DNA from: Collimonas pratensis
GTDB taxonomy: Bacteria; Pseudomonadota; Gammaproteobacteria; Burkholderiales; Burkholderiaceae_D
NCBI RefSeq assembly: GCF_001584185.1
Contig: NZ_CP013234.1
Coordinates: 434,001-498,000 of the forward strand
DNA: 64,000 nt
Direction of reading: 5' to 3'
The notes under the pieces: model-generated
Database searches by the model: none
Told to the model about the DNA's origin: nothing
The model's input: the letters and a program-made list of their open reading frames with translations, nothing else
In this document: in pieces, positions 9,312-17,641 of the stretch
Layout: each line of letters opens with the position of its first letter
How positions within the stretch are numbered: position 1 is the first letter of the stretch
Translations under genes and position numbers: made by a program

Positions 9312-9386
9312 TGTGGTCTATACGTGGGTCAATTTTCGATGCAAATTATCCAGCTAAGTGGGTCAGTTTTCGGCGCAAATCAACAG
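9312..9386. repeat. Terminal repeats of the IS21-family remnant
   Basis: Two related units, GTGGGTCAATTTTCGATGCA and GTGGGTCAGTTTTCGGCGCA, lie about 33 bases apart, just upstream of the IstA start. This is the tandem-repeat end organisation expected of IS21-family elements. A single matching unit in the opposite orientation is found at 38729-38751. Confidence 0.6.
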
Positions 9387-9952
9387 CGACGTCTCGCATC
9401 GAAATTTGTAAGGGACAAGCCTATGCGATGGTACTCGCCGCTCTTTTTGACGATGCGGAAGAGGCTGCGGAGTGCTTTATGAACCAAAGTAAAACCGTTC
9501 CAGAGCGAGCTATAGCTAGTTCGGCGAGAAATTGAAGATAAATATTTCGAGCGCATATCTGCAGTTAGGCAATTTAATGAAGCCAACGGTTCAAGCGCTC
9601 GATAAACTAATGTGCCGCCGGGCCTGAACGTTAATTTGATGTCATCGCTAACCTCGCTTTTCGGAACAATCTTGTGAATTAGGTATAGTCGGATTGGCTT
9701 GAATAAGTGGACCTGAGTCTGTGGGGACATGTAGGAACCATTCAAATATATGATTGAGAATTGCCGCGTGATTTCGTCTTCCCTGACGCCCTAGATAAAG
9801 CTGTCTTAGAATTGACGGTAGCACATGACTGTAAAGCAGGAGTTAGTCTCAATAGACTGATGACCAATAGCCGAAGCTGCTATGTCCGCGCCTTTATTTT
9901 TTATCAGATGTATTGAGTCGCTCTAATGATTTGAGAACTAACGGAGGAACTG
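9387..9952. other. Stretch without a supportable gene
   Basis: Several short frames exist on both strands, but none has a good ribosome-binding site together with a convincing protein. The plus-strand reading from about 9424 to 9535 (AMVLAALFDDAEEAAECFMN) could be the tail of a gene broken by the adjacent IS end. Confidence 0.35.
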
Positions 9953-10297
9953 ATGGGTCTAGGACAGCAAAGGCATTCACTATACTGCGGCTTGCGAGCT
10001 GGCCTCTGTTTTGAAGTATTGAATGGTGAAGACGTTCTATATATTAGCGACGTCCCTTTTGAGTTGGAACGGATCGTAGGTAACTGGATCTTTTCCTTAC
10101 CTGAGGACCTCCTTGAGCCTACTTCACCCAATAGCATTTTTCGCGAAGATCCAATTAGGGGCAGAGCGATAACCCGCGCCGTATGCGAGGATTTTATTAC
10201 TTGGATGCTTGAAATGCTTAAGGATGCACAAGAGCAGCCAGATTTTCAAGAAAAAATGATGGCGATAAAGAGCGAAAAGGAAAGTTTTCCCGACTAG
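9953..10297 (+). CDS. Small hypothetical protein
   Basis: Unrecognised 114-residue protein. The ATG at 9953 follows a strong site (ACGGAGGAACTG), one of the best in this island. The N-terminal half looks beta-rich (GLRAGLCFEVLNGEDVLYIS). The C-terminal half is helical and charged (FITWMLEMLKDAQEQPDFQE). No signal peptide or known motif is seen. It ends 17 bases before the ribbon-helix-helix-like gene, so the two may be co-transcribed. Confidence 0.5.
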   Translation: MGLGQQRHSLYCGLRAGLCFEVLNGEDVLYISDVPFELERIVGNWIFSLPEDLLEPTSPNSIFREDPIRGRAITRAVCEDFITWMLEMLKDAQEQPDFQEKMMAIKSEKESFPD

Positions 10298-10314
10298 ATA
10301 ATTGGGCGGAAGCA

Positions 10315-10603
10315 ATGGCGATCGACTCTACCGAAAGAATCGTAGTGCAAGTAACGTCGAAAGAGAAGAAAGCTATTGTCGAAAAAGCCAAAAAACTCGG
10401 CGTTCCCGTTTCTAAGCTGATGCGCCGCGGAGCTAGGACCTACAAATCAGAAGCGGAGGACTATGAGGTAGGCGTAGTTGCGGGCGCGGCAAAGGCAGCG
10501 GTCAGAGCGTGTATCAGACTCAATCGACTACCTCCTGACATTTGTTGAGGCCAGCAATAGGCGAATTGCTGCAACGGAAGCTAAAGCACGCCATATTAGC
10601 TGA
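10315..10603 (+). pseudogene. Ribbon-helix-helix-like small DNA-binding protein, frameshifted
   Basis: The N-terminal 60 residues read ERIVVQVTSKEKKAIVEKAK then LGVPVSKLMRRGA, the pattern of ribbon-helix-helix and relaxosome-type DNA-binding proteins. The annotated frame would stop at 10548. Shifting to the next frame near 10504 continues as SIDYLLTFVEASNRRIAATE and KARHIS to a TGA at 10601-10603, a much more natural C-terminus. So there is one extra base (or two missing) around 10503-10505, giving an intact gene of about 95 residues if corrected. The corrected stop codon falls at the centre of the palindrome at 10591-10616. Confidence 0.6.
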
Positions 10604-10863
10604 GCAGCTAATATGGTGCAACCTTCTAACTTAGCCAAAAGTCTAAAATTAGCTGCACAGCTAGCTTAAATGCGTATTTGTCGATGGCACTGGGGTTTCT
10701 ACATTGCATCGAAGACGGGGAGTGCTAACCTGAGAAATAATTTTACGTTTTTACACAGCCTCAACCTTAAACAATCTGTCAGCTGCCTGGCAGCGGACAT
10801 TAGTAAATCCATTTTACTGCGGCTTTTTGAGCTGGGCTGCTTAATATATTTTAAGCAGCCCAG
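10552..10863. repeat. Series of five palindromes with CAGC/GCTG cores
   Basis: The inverted repeats are: 10552-10571 (CAGCAAT/ATTGCTG); 10591-10616 (CCATATTAGCTG/CAGCTAATATGG, 12 bp, 2-base centre); 10650-10663 (TAGCTG/CAGCTA); 10777-10799 (TGTC-GCTGCC/GGCAGC-GACA, one mismatch, 1-base centre); and 10832-10863 (CTGGGCTGCTTAA/TTAAGCAGCCCAG, 13 bp, 6-base loop). None is followed by a clear T tract, so they do not look like ordinary terminators. The stretch 10604-10945 holds no other gene. Confidence 0.75.
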
Positions 10864-10945
10864 TCATATAAGATCCAGCCGTGAGAATGTGAACTTACAT
10901 TCCTATGCATTCAAGAGAGCCTAAACGATATAACACCAAACGTGA

Positions 10946-11722
10946 CTACAGATTCCACTTCAACATCACTGTTGGAGAGGTGCGCGTATAGGTGTCAGAA
11001 TTGATCTTGTAACGATGCATTTCGTACCGTAATCCTACTTGGAACGTTCCTTTTGAGTCGATTTCCCATAGCAACTCCGGTCGCAAGAACGTTTCAGTAC
11101 CATTCACTGCAGTTCCATTAACAAGCGACAGTAAGTTGAATCGGAATCTTTGTCCGGCGAGTTGGAAAGGGTCGGACATGAGTACTGACCGCCATAAGAG
11201 CTTGCCATGGTAGAAATTCGTATTTCGATACAAGAGGCCAGATTCAAAATACGAAAAACCTGGCACTTTAAAATTAAAGGAAACTCCGTGATTATAGGAA
11301 CGGAAGTCAGCATAACTGGCACGCTCGTAGCGTGCGATCAGGGATATGTCAGAGATAGGGCCAAATTCCAGAGGCCTCCCGGTGATCTTGCCTAGGCTCA
11401 ATCGGGGGTTAAAAACAAGCAGGTTCTGGGTACTAGTGTTGCCACCGAAGGAGCCGGCAGCAGCGCCACCGACGTTGTCACCATTGAAAACCTCAGCATC
11501 GACATATACATCTCCGTACTTGAATCCAGCGAAATACTCAAACTGATAGGTCTTGAGGACCTCATTGTTGGTTCCTGTGCCAAGAACCGGATCAGCTTTA
11601 GATTCTGTTGTATACAGCACGTTTAAGTTCGCCACTTGAAAATCGGCTGCTACAGCCGCTTCTGCGCAGACTGAAACAGCCACAAATACTATGGCAGCCC
11701 GCACTATTCGCCTTGTTTTCAA
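10946..11722 (-). CDS. Tsx-like nucleoside-specific channel protein (outer membrane)
   Basis: Predicted outer-membrane beta-barrel of the Channel_Tsx family. The favoured start is the TTG at 11722, eight bases after AGAGGAG. It gives a clean signal peptide (LKTRRIVRAAIVFVAVSVCA, cleavage near AVAA-DFQ) and 258 residues; an upstream ATG at 11761 adds 13 unlikely residues. The mature part has alternating aromatic beta-strands (TYQFEYFAGFKYGDVYVDAE, LLWEIDSKGTFQVGLRYEMH) and ends ...VMLKWNL. It lies downstream of and on the same strand as a catabolic gene set, so it may admit that pathway's substrate; the 272-base gap leaves operon membership open. Confidence 0.7.
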   Translation of the reverse strand: MKTRRIVRAAIVFVAVSVCAEAAVAADFQVANLNVLYTTESKADPVLGTGTNNEVLKTYQFEYFAGFKYGDVYVDAEVFNGDNVGGAAAGSFGGNTSTQNLLVFNPRLSLGKITGRPLEFGPISDISLIARYERASYADFRSYNHGVSFNFKVPGFSYFESGLLYRNTNFYHGKLLWRSVLMSDPFQLAGQRFRFNLLSLVNGTAVNGTETFLRPELLWEIDSKGTFQVGLRYEMHRYKINSDTYTRTSPTVMLKWNL

Positions 11723-11994
11723 AATATGTTCTCCTCTATTTTTTATGCAGTGAAAGATCACTGTTAACTACCCGCTGACCGGTTCACACCCGGAAATGGA
11801 GTGAGATACCGATTATGGTGAGTCGCAGAATTTTATTTTTAATAAACAAAAACGCATGAACCGTTGTGGTGCTCCACAGACGTTTCCTCCCATCATGCAG
11901 CCCTAGGAAAGGCTCCCGCACCAAGTGCCGACCAGTCTTATTGCTACAGGACGAAAGTGGGCGCAGCGATTACATTGCGTCCATCAAAACATGC

Positions 11995-13338
11995 TTAACG
12001 CAGTTCAGTCTGGAGTGCCTTCTTGACTCCGCCATCGATCATTGCACGCTCTTCATCGGCAAGACGCAGTGCAGCGGTTGGCGGACGCACGTCCTTGCAC
12101 TCTTTGTAGATCACGCCATCCTTCATCACCAGTGCAATTTTTACCGGATCGGTGAGGATACTGAGATCTTCAAGAGGATTGCCGTCTACCAGTACAATGT
12201 CAGCAAGGAAACCAGGACGCACCTGACCCAACTCATCTGGACGTTGCATGATCTCGCCGCCCAGTCTTGTTGCGGAGAGCAGTGCCTCCGCGGGCGTCAT
12301 CCCGATATAGTCGACGAAGTATTGAAGATCGTTAGCATTGGTGCCGTGCGGCATCCAGGCAAAGCCATAGTCTCCGCCTGGCAGGATACGAATGCCTCGT
12401 TTGTGCATTTTGCGCAGCGAATCGGATGCAATTTCTAGTTCGCGCTTATACCCCATCGTTGCAGCCAGTTCCGGCGTAATACCGTAATCGGACGCATTGA
12501 ACGATGTGCGAATTAGCCAGCCAATGCCGGGAGCGACAAAGTGCTTTTCCTTGTTCGCCTCAAGCATATCGAGTGCCTCTTCATCTGCAAAGCTGGCGTG
12601 ATACACCATTTCGATACCGTGGCGTACGCACATCTTGACGGACTCGCTTGATCGCGCGTGTGCCGCCATGCGCTTGCCATATCGCTTTGCCTCGCTGCTC
12701 AGCATCGCCACTTCCTCTTCTGAGAAGGGAGACATTTCTGCTGGCAGGCCGGCAATATATTCGCCGGACAAGTTGATCTTCAGGTGGTCTACCCCGTACT
12801 TGATAAACGTGCGTGCTGAGCGGCGAATTTCCTCAGGGCCACTGCATACACTGCCGAAGCTCAATTCTTCAAAAGGCAAATGGGGAAGCGTATTGTCGCC
12901 CAATGCTCCGATCGTCGTAATTTCTTGACTGCCTGCAAGATAACGCGGCCCTGGAAATTCTCCAGCATTGATTGCATTACGCAGCACGACGTCCAGCCTC
13001 GGTTTAGCGGCAGCAGCACCAATCGCGGAAGTCCAGCCCATTTCCAGGTAACGCCTGGCCACGCGGATGCACCACAGGATGTGTTCCTCGGGGGGCATCA
13101 TCTGGATTGCCGACAGCGAAGGTTGGTCGTTCCACGAAAAATGCGTATGTGCTTCGGTCATGCCGGGCATCAGAAACTTGCCCTTTCCATTGATAATGCG
13201 TGCAGATTCAACGTTCAGAGGAGCGTTCGAACGAGAAACTTCAATGATGCGATTGCCTTCGACAAGGACTTCACCCTTTAATACGTCGTCACCACTACCG
13301 TCAAAAATCATGACGTCGGTAAATAAAGTCTTTTCCAT
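11995..13338 (-). CDS. Metal-dependent amidohydrolase (imidazolonepropionase-like)
   Basis: The 447-residue protein of the amidohydrolase superfamily hydrolyses a C-N or lactam/ester bond with one or two metals. Visible features are an N-terminal beta domain, the HxH metal pair (His64 and His66 in MTEAHTHFSWN), later histidines in MAAHARSSE and MVYHASFADEE, a candidate catalytic Asp in GGDYGFAWMPHG, and a C-terminal beta domain (GFLADIVLVDGNPLEDLSIL). This last wording is typical of the imidazolonepropionase/prolidase-like branch. It is the third gene of a minus-strand set after the FAH-family and alpha/beta hydrolase genes. The substrate is unknown. Confidence 0.85.
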   Translation of the reverse strand: MEKTLFTDVMIFDGSGDDVLKGEVLVEGNRIIEVSRSNAPLNVESARIINGKGKFLMPGMTEAHTHFSWNDQPSLSAIQMMPPEEHILWCIRVARRYLEMGWTSAIGAAAAKPRLDVVLRNAINAGEFPGPRYLAGSQEITTIGALGDNTLPHLPFEELSFGSVCSGPEEIRRSARTFIKYGVDHLKINLSGEYIAGLPAEMSPFSEEEVAMLSSEAKRYGKRMAAHARSSESVKMCVRHGIEMVYHASFADEEALDMLEANKEKHFVAPGIGWLIRTSFNASDYGITPELAATMGYKRELEIASDSLRKMHKRGIRILPGGDYGFAWMPHGTNANDLQYFVDYIGMTPAEALLSATRLGGEIMQRPDELGQVRPGFLADIVLVDGNPLEDLSILTDPVKIALVMKDGVIYKECKDVRPPTAALRLADEERAMIDGGVKKALQTELR

Positions 13339-13362
13339 GTTTGTCTCCTCCTGTATCAGGAT

Positions 13363-14148
13363 TTAATTTATAGATTGATAAAAGCTTTTGAGTTCCCGCA
13401 TACACTCGCGTGGTTTCTCGAACGTTGTCCAGTGACCGCATCCTTCCAGCACGATCATGCGGCTATCAGCGATCCGTTCTTTCATCGCAGTTACTGCGGG
13501 CGGTGGGGCAACACCGTCTTGGTCGCCCGTCACTAGCAGCGTGGGGGCAGAAATTTCCTCAAGCGCAGCCCCTTGTGCACCTGCCAGGGCCTTGCAACTT
13601 TGGGCATAACCTTCGGGAGATTGGCGCATTACGCTTTCCCGTACCAATGCGACAACGGCTGGCTGCTGTTCCTTAGTCTCCTTGCTGATCGCCCCTGCCA
13701 CGATGGCGTCGGCAATTTCCTGCATGGCTGCGGGACCGCCCGTAGCAGCCTTGTCAGCACGGGCAAGGATCGCCGGCCGACCGGCATCTGGGGGGCAGAT
13801 CAGGGGACCGAACAGCGCGAGACTGAGTACCTGCTCTGGGTTATGCGTGGCAATGTGCTGACAGATGATCGTGCCCATTGAATGCCCCACAAAATGTGCT
13901 TTAGCGACATCAAGTCCACGGCATACTTTCAGCACGGCCTCGCACAGACGTTCGATGCTAAGCTCGCCGGGAACCGGGGCGGAGCGACCACTACCTGACA
14001 GATCAATGCGGATGATCCGATGACCTTGTATTGCGGACATGAGAGGTGTCCAGGTATTGCTGGTGCCGCCTAGCCCATGCACGCAGACGATTGGCACGCC
14101 GTCACCTTCGATCTCAACTGCAAGATTTTCGATAAATTGTGTCGTCAT
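13363..14148 (-). CDS. Alpha/beta hydrolase (3-oxoadipate enol-lactonase-like)
   Basis: Serine hydrolase of 261 residues. Nucleophile Ser90 sits in the elbow VGHSMGT; the oxyanion region is VHGLGGTSNTW; the acid is probably the Asp in VTGDQDGVAPP; the base is the His in EGCGHWTTFEKP. The ATG at 14148 follows GAGGGGGA. The upstream TTG at 14163 overlaps that ribosome-binding site and is less likely. It starts 11 bases after the FAH gene stop, so the two are almost certainly one operon. Enol-lactonase or C-C/ester hydrolase activity in a ring-cleavage pathway is an inference from family and neighbours. Confidence 0.85.
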   Translation of the reverse strand: MTTQFIENLAVEIEGDGVPIVCVHGLGGTSNTWTPLMSAIQGHRIIRIDLSGSGRSAPVPGELSIERLCEAVLKVCRGLDVAKAHFVGHSMGTIICQHIATHNPEQVLSLALFGPLICPPDAGRPAILARADKAATGGPAAMQEIADAIVAGAISKETKEQQPAVVALVRESVMRQSPEGYAQSCKALAGAQGAALEEISAPTLLVTGDQDGVAPPPAVTAMKERIADSRMIVLEGCGHWTTFEKPRECMRELKSFYQSIN

Positions 14149-14159
14149 CGCAGTCCCCC

Positions 14160-15032
14160 TCAAGAGAACTTGTTCTCAATGACGCCCAGACCGTCAATCT
14201 CGATGCGCACCACATCACCGGCCTTCAAAAAGCGTGGGGGCTTCATGCCAAGACCTACACCTGCGGGGGTTCCTGTGGCGATAATGTCTCCTGGATACAG
14301 CGTGATACCGCGTGAGACCGTTTCAATCAACGTGGGAATATCGAAGATCAGGTTCTCTGTAGGGCCGTCCTGGCGCAATTCTCCGTTGACCCAGCATCGC
14401 ACGCGAGTTTTGGTGCCGTCGAGTTCATCAGCTGTTACAAGCCAAGGACCCATCGGGCAGAAGGTATCGAAGGATTTGCCCATATCCCATTGCTGATGGC
14501 GCATTTGTACATCACGCGCCGTAACATCATTGACGACGGTATAACCGAAGACATATTGCATGGCGTCGCCACGGCTGATGTTCTTGCCGCCTTTGCCAAT
14601 TACAACCGCCAGTTCGGCTTCATAGTCAATTTGCTCAGAGATATTGCTGGCCGGCACTTTCACATCATCGTATGGGCCGACCACGCATTCGGGCACTTTT
14701 GTGAAAACAATGGGCCATGACTCCGGATTTGCATCGTTGTCCTTGAAAACCGATGCTTGAAGTTCTTGGGCATGAGCGTGATAGTTTCGTCCCACGCACC
14801 ACAGATTGCGACGTGGTACTGGCAATGGAGCCTCAAGCTGGACTTCGCTAATCGCGACAGCCTGACCGTTTGACGGCGGCAATTTATTGCTTTCAACCAG
14901 AGAGTCAATAACAGCTAAGGCACCCTTAGAAGCTTGTTCTTTTGTAAAACTTAACGGTGTCACCTGAGTCCCGTCCGCTGAGACGGTTCCAACATAACGC
15001 TGGCCATTTAACTGATAAGTAGCAATTCTCAT
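14160..15032 (-). CDS. Fumarylacetoacetate hydrolase (FAH) family protein
   Basis: Member of the FAH/2-keto-4-pentenoate hydratase superfamily, which cleaves or hydrates acyl-pyruvates at the end of aromatic degradation. The 290-residue form starts at MRIATYQLNGQRYVGTVSAD, right after the strong site GGAGGAGTACGAA. The core contains CVGRNYHAHAQE, the metal-ligand region IDYEAELAVVIGKGG, and LYPGDIIATGTPAGVGLG. It is first in the minus-strand set and divergent from the AraC-family gene at 15238, its likely regulator. Confidence 0.87.
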   Translation of the reverse strand: MRIATYQLNGQRYVGTVSADGTQVTPLSFTKEQASKGALAVIDSLVESNKLPPSNGQAVAISEVQLEAPLPVPRRNLWCVGRNYHAHAQELQASVFKDNDANPESWPIVFTKVPECVVGPYDDVKVPASNISEQIDYEAELAVVIGKGGKNISRGDAMQYVFGYTVVNDVTARDVQMRHQQWDMGKSFDTFCPMGPWLVTADELDGTKTRVRCWVNGELRQDGPTENLIFDIPTLIETVSRGITLYPGDIIATGTPAGVGLGMKPPRFLKAGDVVRIEIDGLGVIENKFS

Positions 15033-15237
15033 TTCGTACTCCTCCATGTAGTTTTGATCCGGTCCCAATCACTGGCTTTGTTGACCGTGTACGGAGTGTA
15101 GAAACGATGTGCGTACTGCGCTTATCGTGCTATCTGGCTGCGTATCGCAGAGTCTGATTGTTTCAAAAAAAGACAAAAAGAGACTAAGATTAGGAAGCGG
15201 AAAAAATAAGCTCCGAACCTAGGGGCAAGGAGACAAA

Positions 15238-16092
15238 ATGGCAGAGGCATACGCTTTCTACGAGGGAGCATTTGGGCAGGCCATCGTGTTGGAATCACGG
15301 GCTGACCTCGTATCCCATTCTCATTCAGAATCCCAAATTGCTTTCTGGCTGGGAGGAACTCGCGCTCAAGCACGGGTTGGCGATGAGCTAGTACAGTACG
15401 ATCAAGATGTAGGACTGGCTACTAACGCTTACCAGTCGCATGACATGACGTTGCTGGATGACAAAGGCCCCGCCGTCTTTTTGGTGTTTATGATTTCGCG
15501 TCAGTGGTTAAATCAGCGAAGGAAAGAAACGGGGCAGCCTTTTGTATTTCCTTCTCCTCGTATTCCGATCGATCTTGCTCTTCGTCAGGCGTGTTGGAAG
15601 GTACTGGACTTGATCCTGTCTCCTCAAAGAGCGACGTCATTGATGAACGACGAAGTGGAGAAGCTCATTACCGCGGCTATCGATGCAACTGCTGATTCCT
15701 GCCCGGGTGTTCAAAAAGGACTGGGCATGTCGACGCTGGATCACCGGCTCCGGGCGGCAATTTCAATCATGCGAGAAAACGTTGCGGAAAAAATCACCGT
15801 CGAGGAAGTCGCCCTGAAAGTTGGTCTTTCTCGCGCCCATTTTTTTACTCTGTTCCGAGATCAACTGAACACTACGCCTCAGGTTTTTTGGAGCGCAGTG
15901 CGTGTCGAGGAAGCCATGCGACGATTGATCACGGAAGGGGGGCCACTGACCTGGGTCGCTTTAGATCTGGGATTTTCAGCGCCAGGCAACTTTTCCCGGT
16001 TTTTCAAGGAACATACAGGAGTATCTCCATCCATTTTCCGCCGCGCAGCCACTGGCAACTTACCTGCCACGGTTACAGGCCTTCCTCTCTAA
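15238..16092 (+). CDS. AraC-family transcriptional regulator
   Basis: The 284-residue protein has an N-terminal cupin-like ligand-sensing domain (about residues 1-150, with LVSHSHSESQIAFWLGGTRA) and a C-terminal double helix-turn-helix (about 180-275: VEEVALKVGLSRAHFFTLFR and WVALDLGFSAPGNFSRFFKE). A GGGGCAAGGAG site precedes the ATG. It is divergent from the FAH/hydrolase/amidohydrolase genes with about 205 bases between, the usual layout for a pathway-specific activator. Confidence 0.9.
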   Translation: MAEAYAFYEGAFGQAIVLESRADLVSHSHSESQIAFWLGGTRAQARVGDELVQYDQDVGLATNAYQSHDMTLLDDKGPAVFLVFMISRQWLNQRRKETGQPFVFPSPRIPIDLALRQACWKVLDLILSPQRATSLMNDEVEKLITAAIDATADSCPGVQKGLGMSTLDHRLRAAISIMRENVAEKITVEEVALKVGLSRAHFFTLFRDQLNTTPQVFWSAVRVEEAMRRLITEGGPLTWVALDLGFSAPGNFSRFFKEHTGVSPSIFRRAATGNLPATVTGLPL

Positions 16093-16280
16093 CTACACCT
16101 GCTGCACCGTATGCGTGGTCTAGGCGATTTGAATTGAACTAATGGTTTTTGTGCCATGACAAGTCTACTATTGAGTTAGTCCATCGACCGGCGGCTTGTG
16201 GCGATTACAGCCAATCGAATCGCTGGTCGATCTAGATTCGACCTCGCACTCCATGTCAGATCAAGTTTGAGTTAATACAG

Positions 16281-17180
16281 CTAATTTTTTTTAATTAACA
16301 GACTTTTTCCTCGCAAGCGCAGTAATGTCACGAGTCGTTGGGCCGCAGGGGACAGGTAAGCGTTCTTTCGATAGGCGATTCCAAGGCGTCTTTGCATGGT
16401 CGTCTCTTTCAGCACAACTTCCCGCAGCGATGTTTTTCCAGATTGTAAATTTGCTCTTGTCGCGAACCCAAGCAATCCGGTTTTTTCTATTAACGGCAGA
16501 ATCATGTTCAGTACGGTCGGTTCGATTTGTACCTGTGGTCTCGGTAGCCTGTTTCGATCAAAGGTTTGGTCCAACCATTGCCGGCTTGCCACGGTTGTGG
16601 CAGGCAATACCCAGCGGTAGTCGAGAAGGTCTTTCAGGGTGTAGCGCCTTTTAAAAATTGGATGATCTTTTGCTGCCAGCACCACGACTTCGTCTTCGAC
16701 AATTTGCTCCGATTCAACATCGGCATCCGACTGGACGATAGGTCCGACTGCGAGGTCCAGGTCACCTCCATTTAACGCCTCCAACAAGGCATCATTCATT
16801 GACACCATCAGTTGGATCGTAACGTCCGGCGCTTCTGCCAACAGTTCCTGGCAGACTTGCGGTAGCAAATGTTCCGCCAGGGTTGGTACACAGCCCAGTC
16901 GGATATGGCCCTTCAGGCCTTTTGCATAATCGTTCATTTCGCGGGCAGTGTCCTCAAACATGATTCCCATTTTCCGTGTTCGCGATAGCAGCACCGTACC
17001 TGCAGCCGTCAATCGGATACCGCGACCGTCGCGCTCGAACAGTTTGGCTCCCAGCGACTCTTCAAGACGATGTATGCATTTCGTTAATGCCGGCTGAGTT
17101 CTGAATAATTTTTCTGCTGCCCGCCCCAAATTACCCTCTCGGGCAATTACTTCAAAATATTTCAGGTCGCGAAAGTCCAT
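16281..17180 (-). CDS. LysR-family transcriptional regulator
   Basis: The 299-residue protein begins MDFRDLKYFEVIAREGNLGR. The winged helix occupies residues 1-65 (AAEKLFRTQPALTKCIHRLE), followed by a periplasmic-binding-protein-like effector domain. It is divergent from the RraA/dehydrogenase/MFS genes and probably controls them. A second regulator with almost the same N-terminus survives only as a relic at 34066-34257. Both have the 12-mer AAATATACATTA about 40 bases ahead of the start. Confidence 0.92.
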   Translation of the reverse strand: MDFRDLKYFEVIAREGNLGRAAEKLFRTQPALTKCIHRLEESLGAKLFERDGRGIRLTAAGTVLLSRTRKMGIMFEDTAREMNDYAKGLKGHIRLGCVPTLAEHLLPQVCQELLAEAPDVTIQLMVSMNDALLEALNGGDLDLAVGPIVQSDADVESEQIVEDEVVVLAAKDHPIFKRRYTLKDLLDYRWVLPATTVASRQWLDQTFDRNRLPRPQVQIEPTVLNMILPLIEKTGLLGFATRANLQSGKTSLREVVLKETTMQRRLGIAYRKNAYLSPAAQRLVTLLRLRGKSLLIKKN

Positions 17181-17641
17181 TTGAACTATTCCTAAAAGTT
17201 ATTAATGTTAAACAATTAGTAAATATACATTATAGATCCGTGATTCTATACTCCATTCAAATAAAAAAAGTAGCCCGATGTTCTTTCACGAGCATGCATC
17301 CGGGCACGGAAAATGGAGACAGGTATGAACAATGCAGTCGAAAAATCATCGCGTGCGCTGGCGCGGCGTTCAGAGCCGCATATGCGAGCTTCGTGTCAGT
17401 TCGATGTTGTGAATCGAGATGTTCGCACCCGATTCCATGAGATATCCCCGCTCCCTCAAATTAAGTTGTCCTACAGACGCATAGGGCTGTCACACGCCGA
17501 TCGCCGATAGGCGTTTCCCTATCGCGTTTGGCGCAACGTTACGTTCGGTCGATTCCGCTAAGAACCTTGCGATGCTTTACGGCTTTTGATGCATTTTCAC
17601 TTTCTCCAATTTGTTAATTGTTTTCACCAACAGGAAAAAAT
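17181..17641. promoter_or_regulatory. Regulatory region between LysR gene and RraA operon
   Basis: AAATATACATTA at 17221-17232 is shared with the region upstream of the LysR relic (34295-34306), so it is a candidate LysR site. Further on, a short frame at 17313 or 17325 to 17510 begins ATGGAGACAGGTATG, like the start of the amidohydrolase relic at 34371 (ATGGAGACAAAGATG). Its protein (NNAVEKSSRALARRSEPHMR...) is not recognisable. It may be the degenerate first gene of the original operon. Confidence 0.45.

Noticed and set aside
9380..9745. Minus-strand 121-codon frame
   Set aside because: No plausible start region or domain; it begins within IS-end sequence and reads like chance coding.
10591..10616. 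Integron attC site
   Set aside because: No GTTRRRY/RYYYAAC core sites flank the palindromes and there is no integrase gene in the window.
17313..17510. Short open frame before the RraA gene as a real gene
   Set aside because: No recognisable protein; only its leader and first codons resemble the relic at 34371. Kept as part of the regulatory region.
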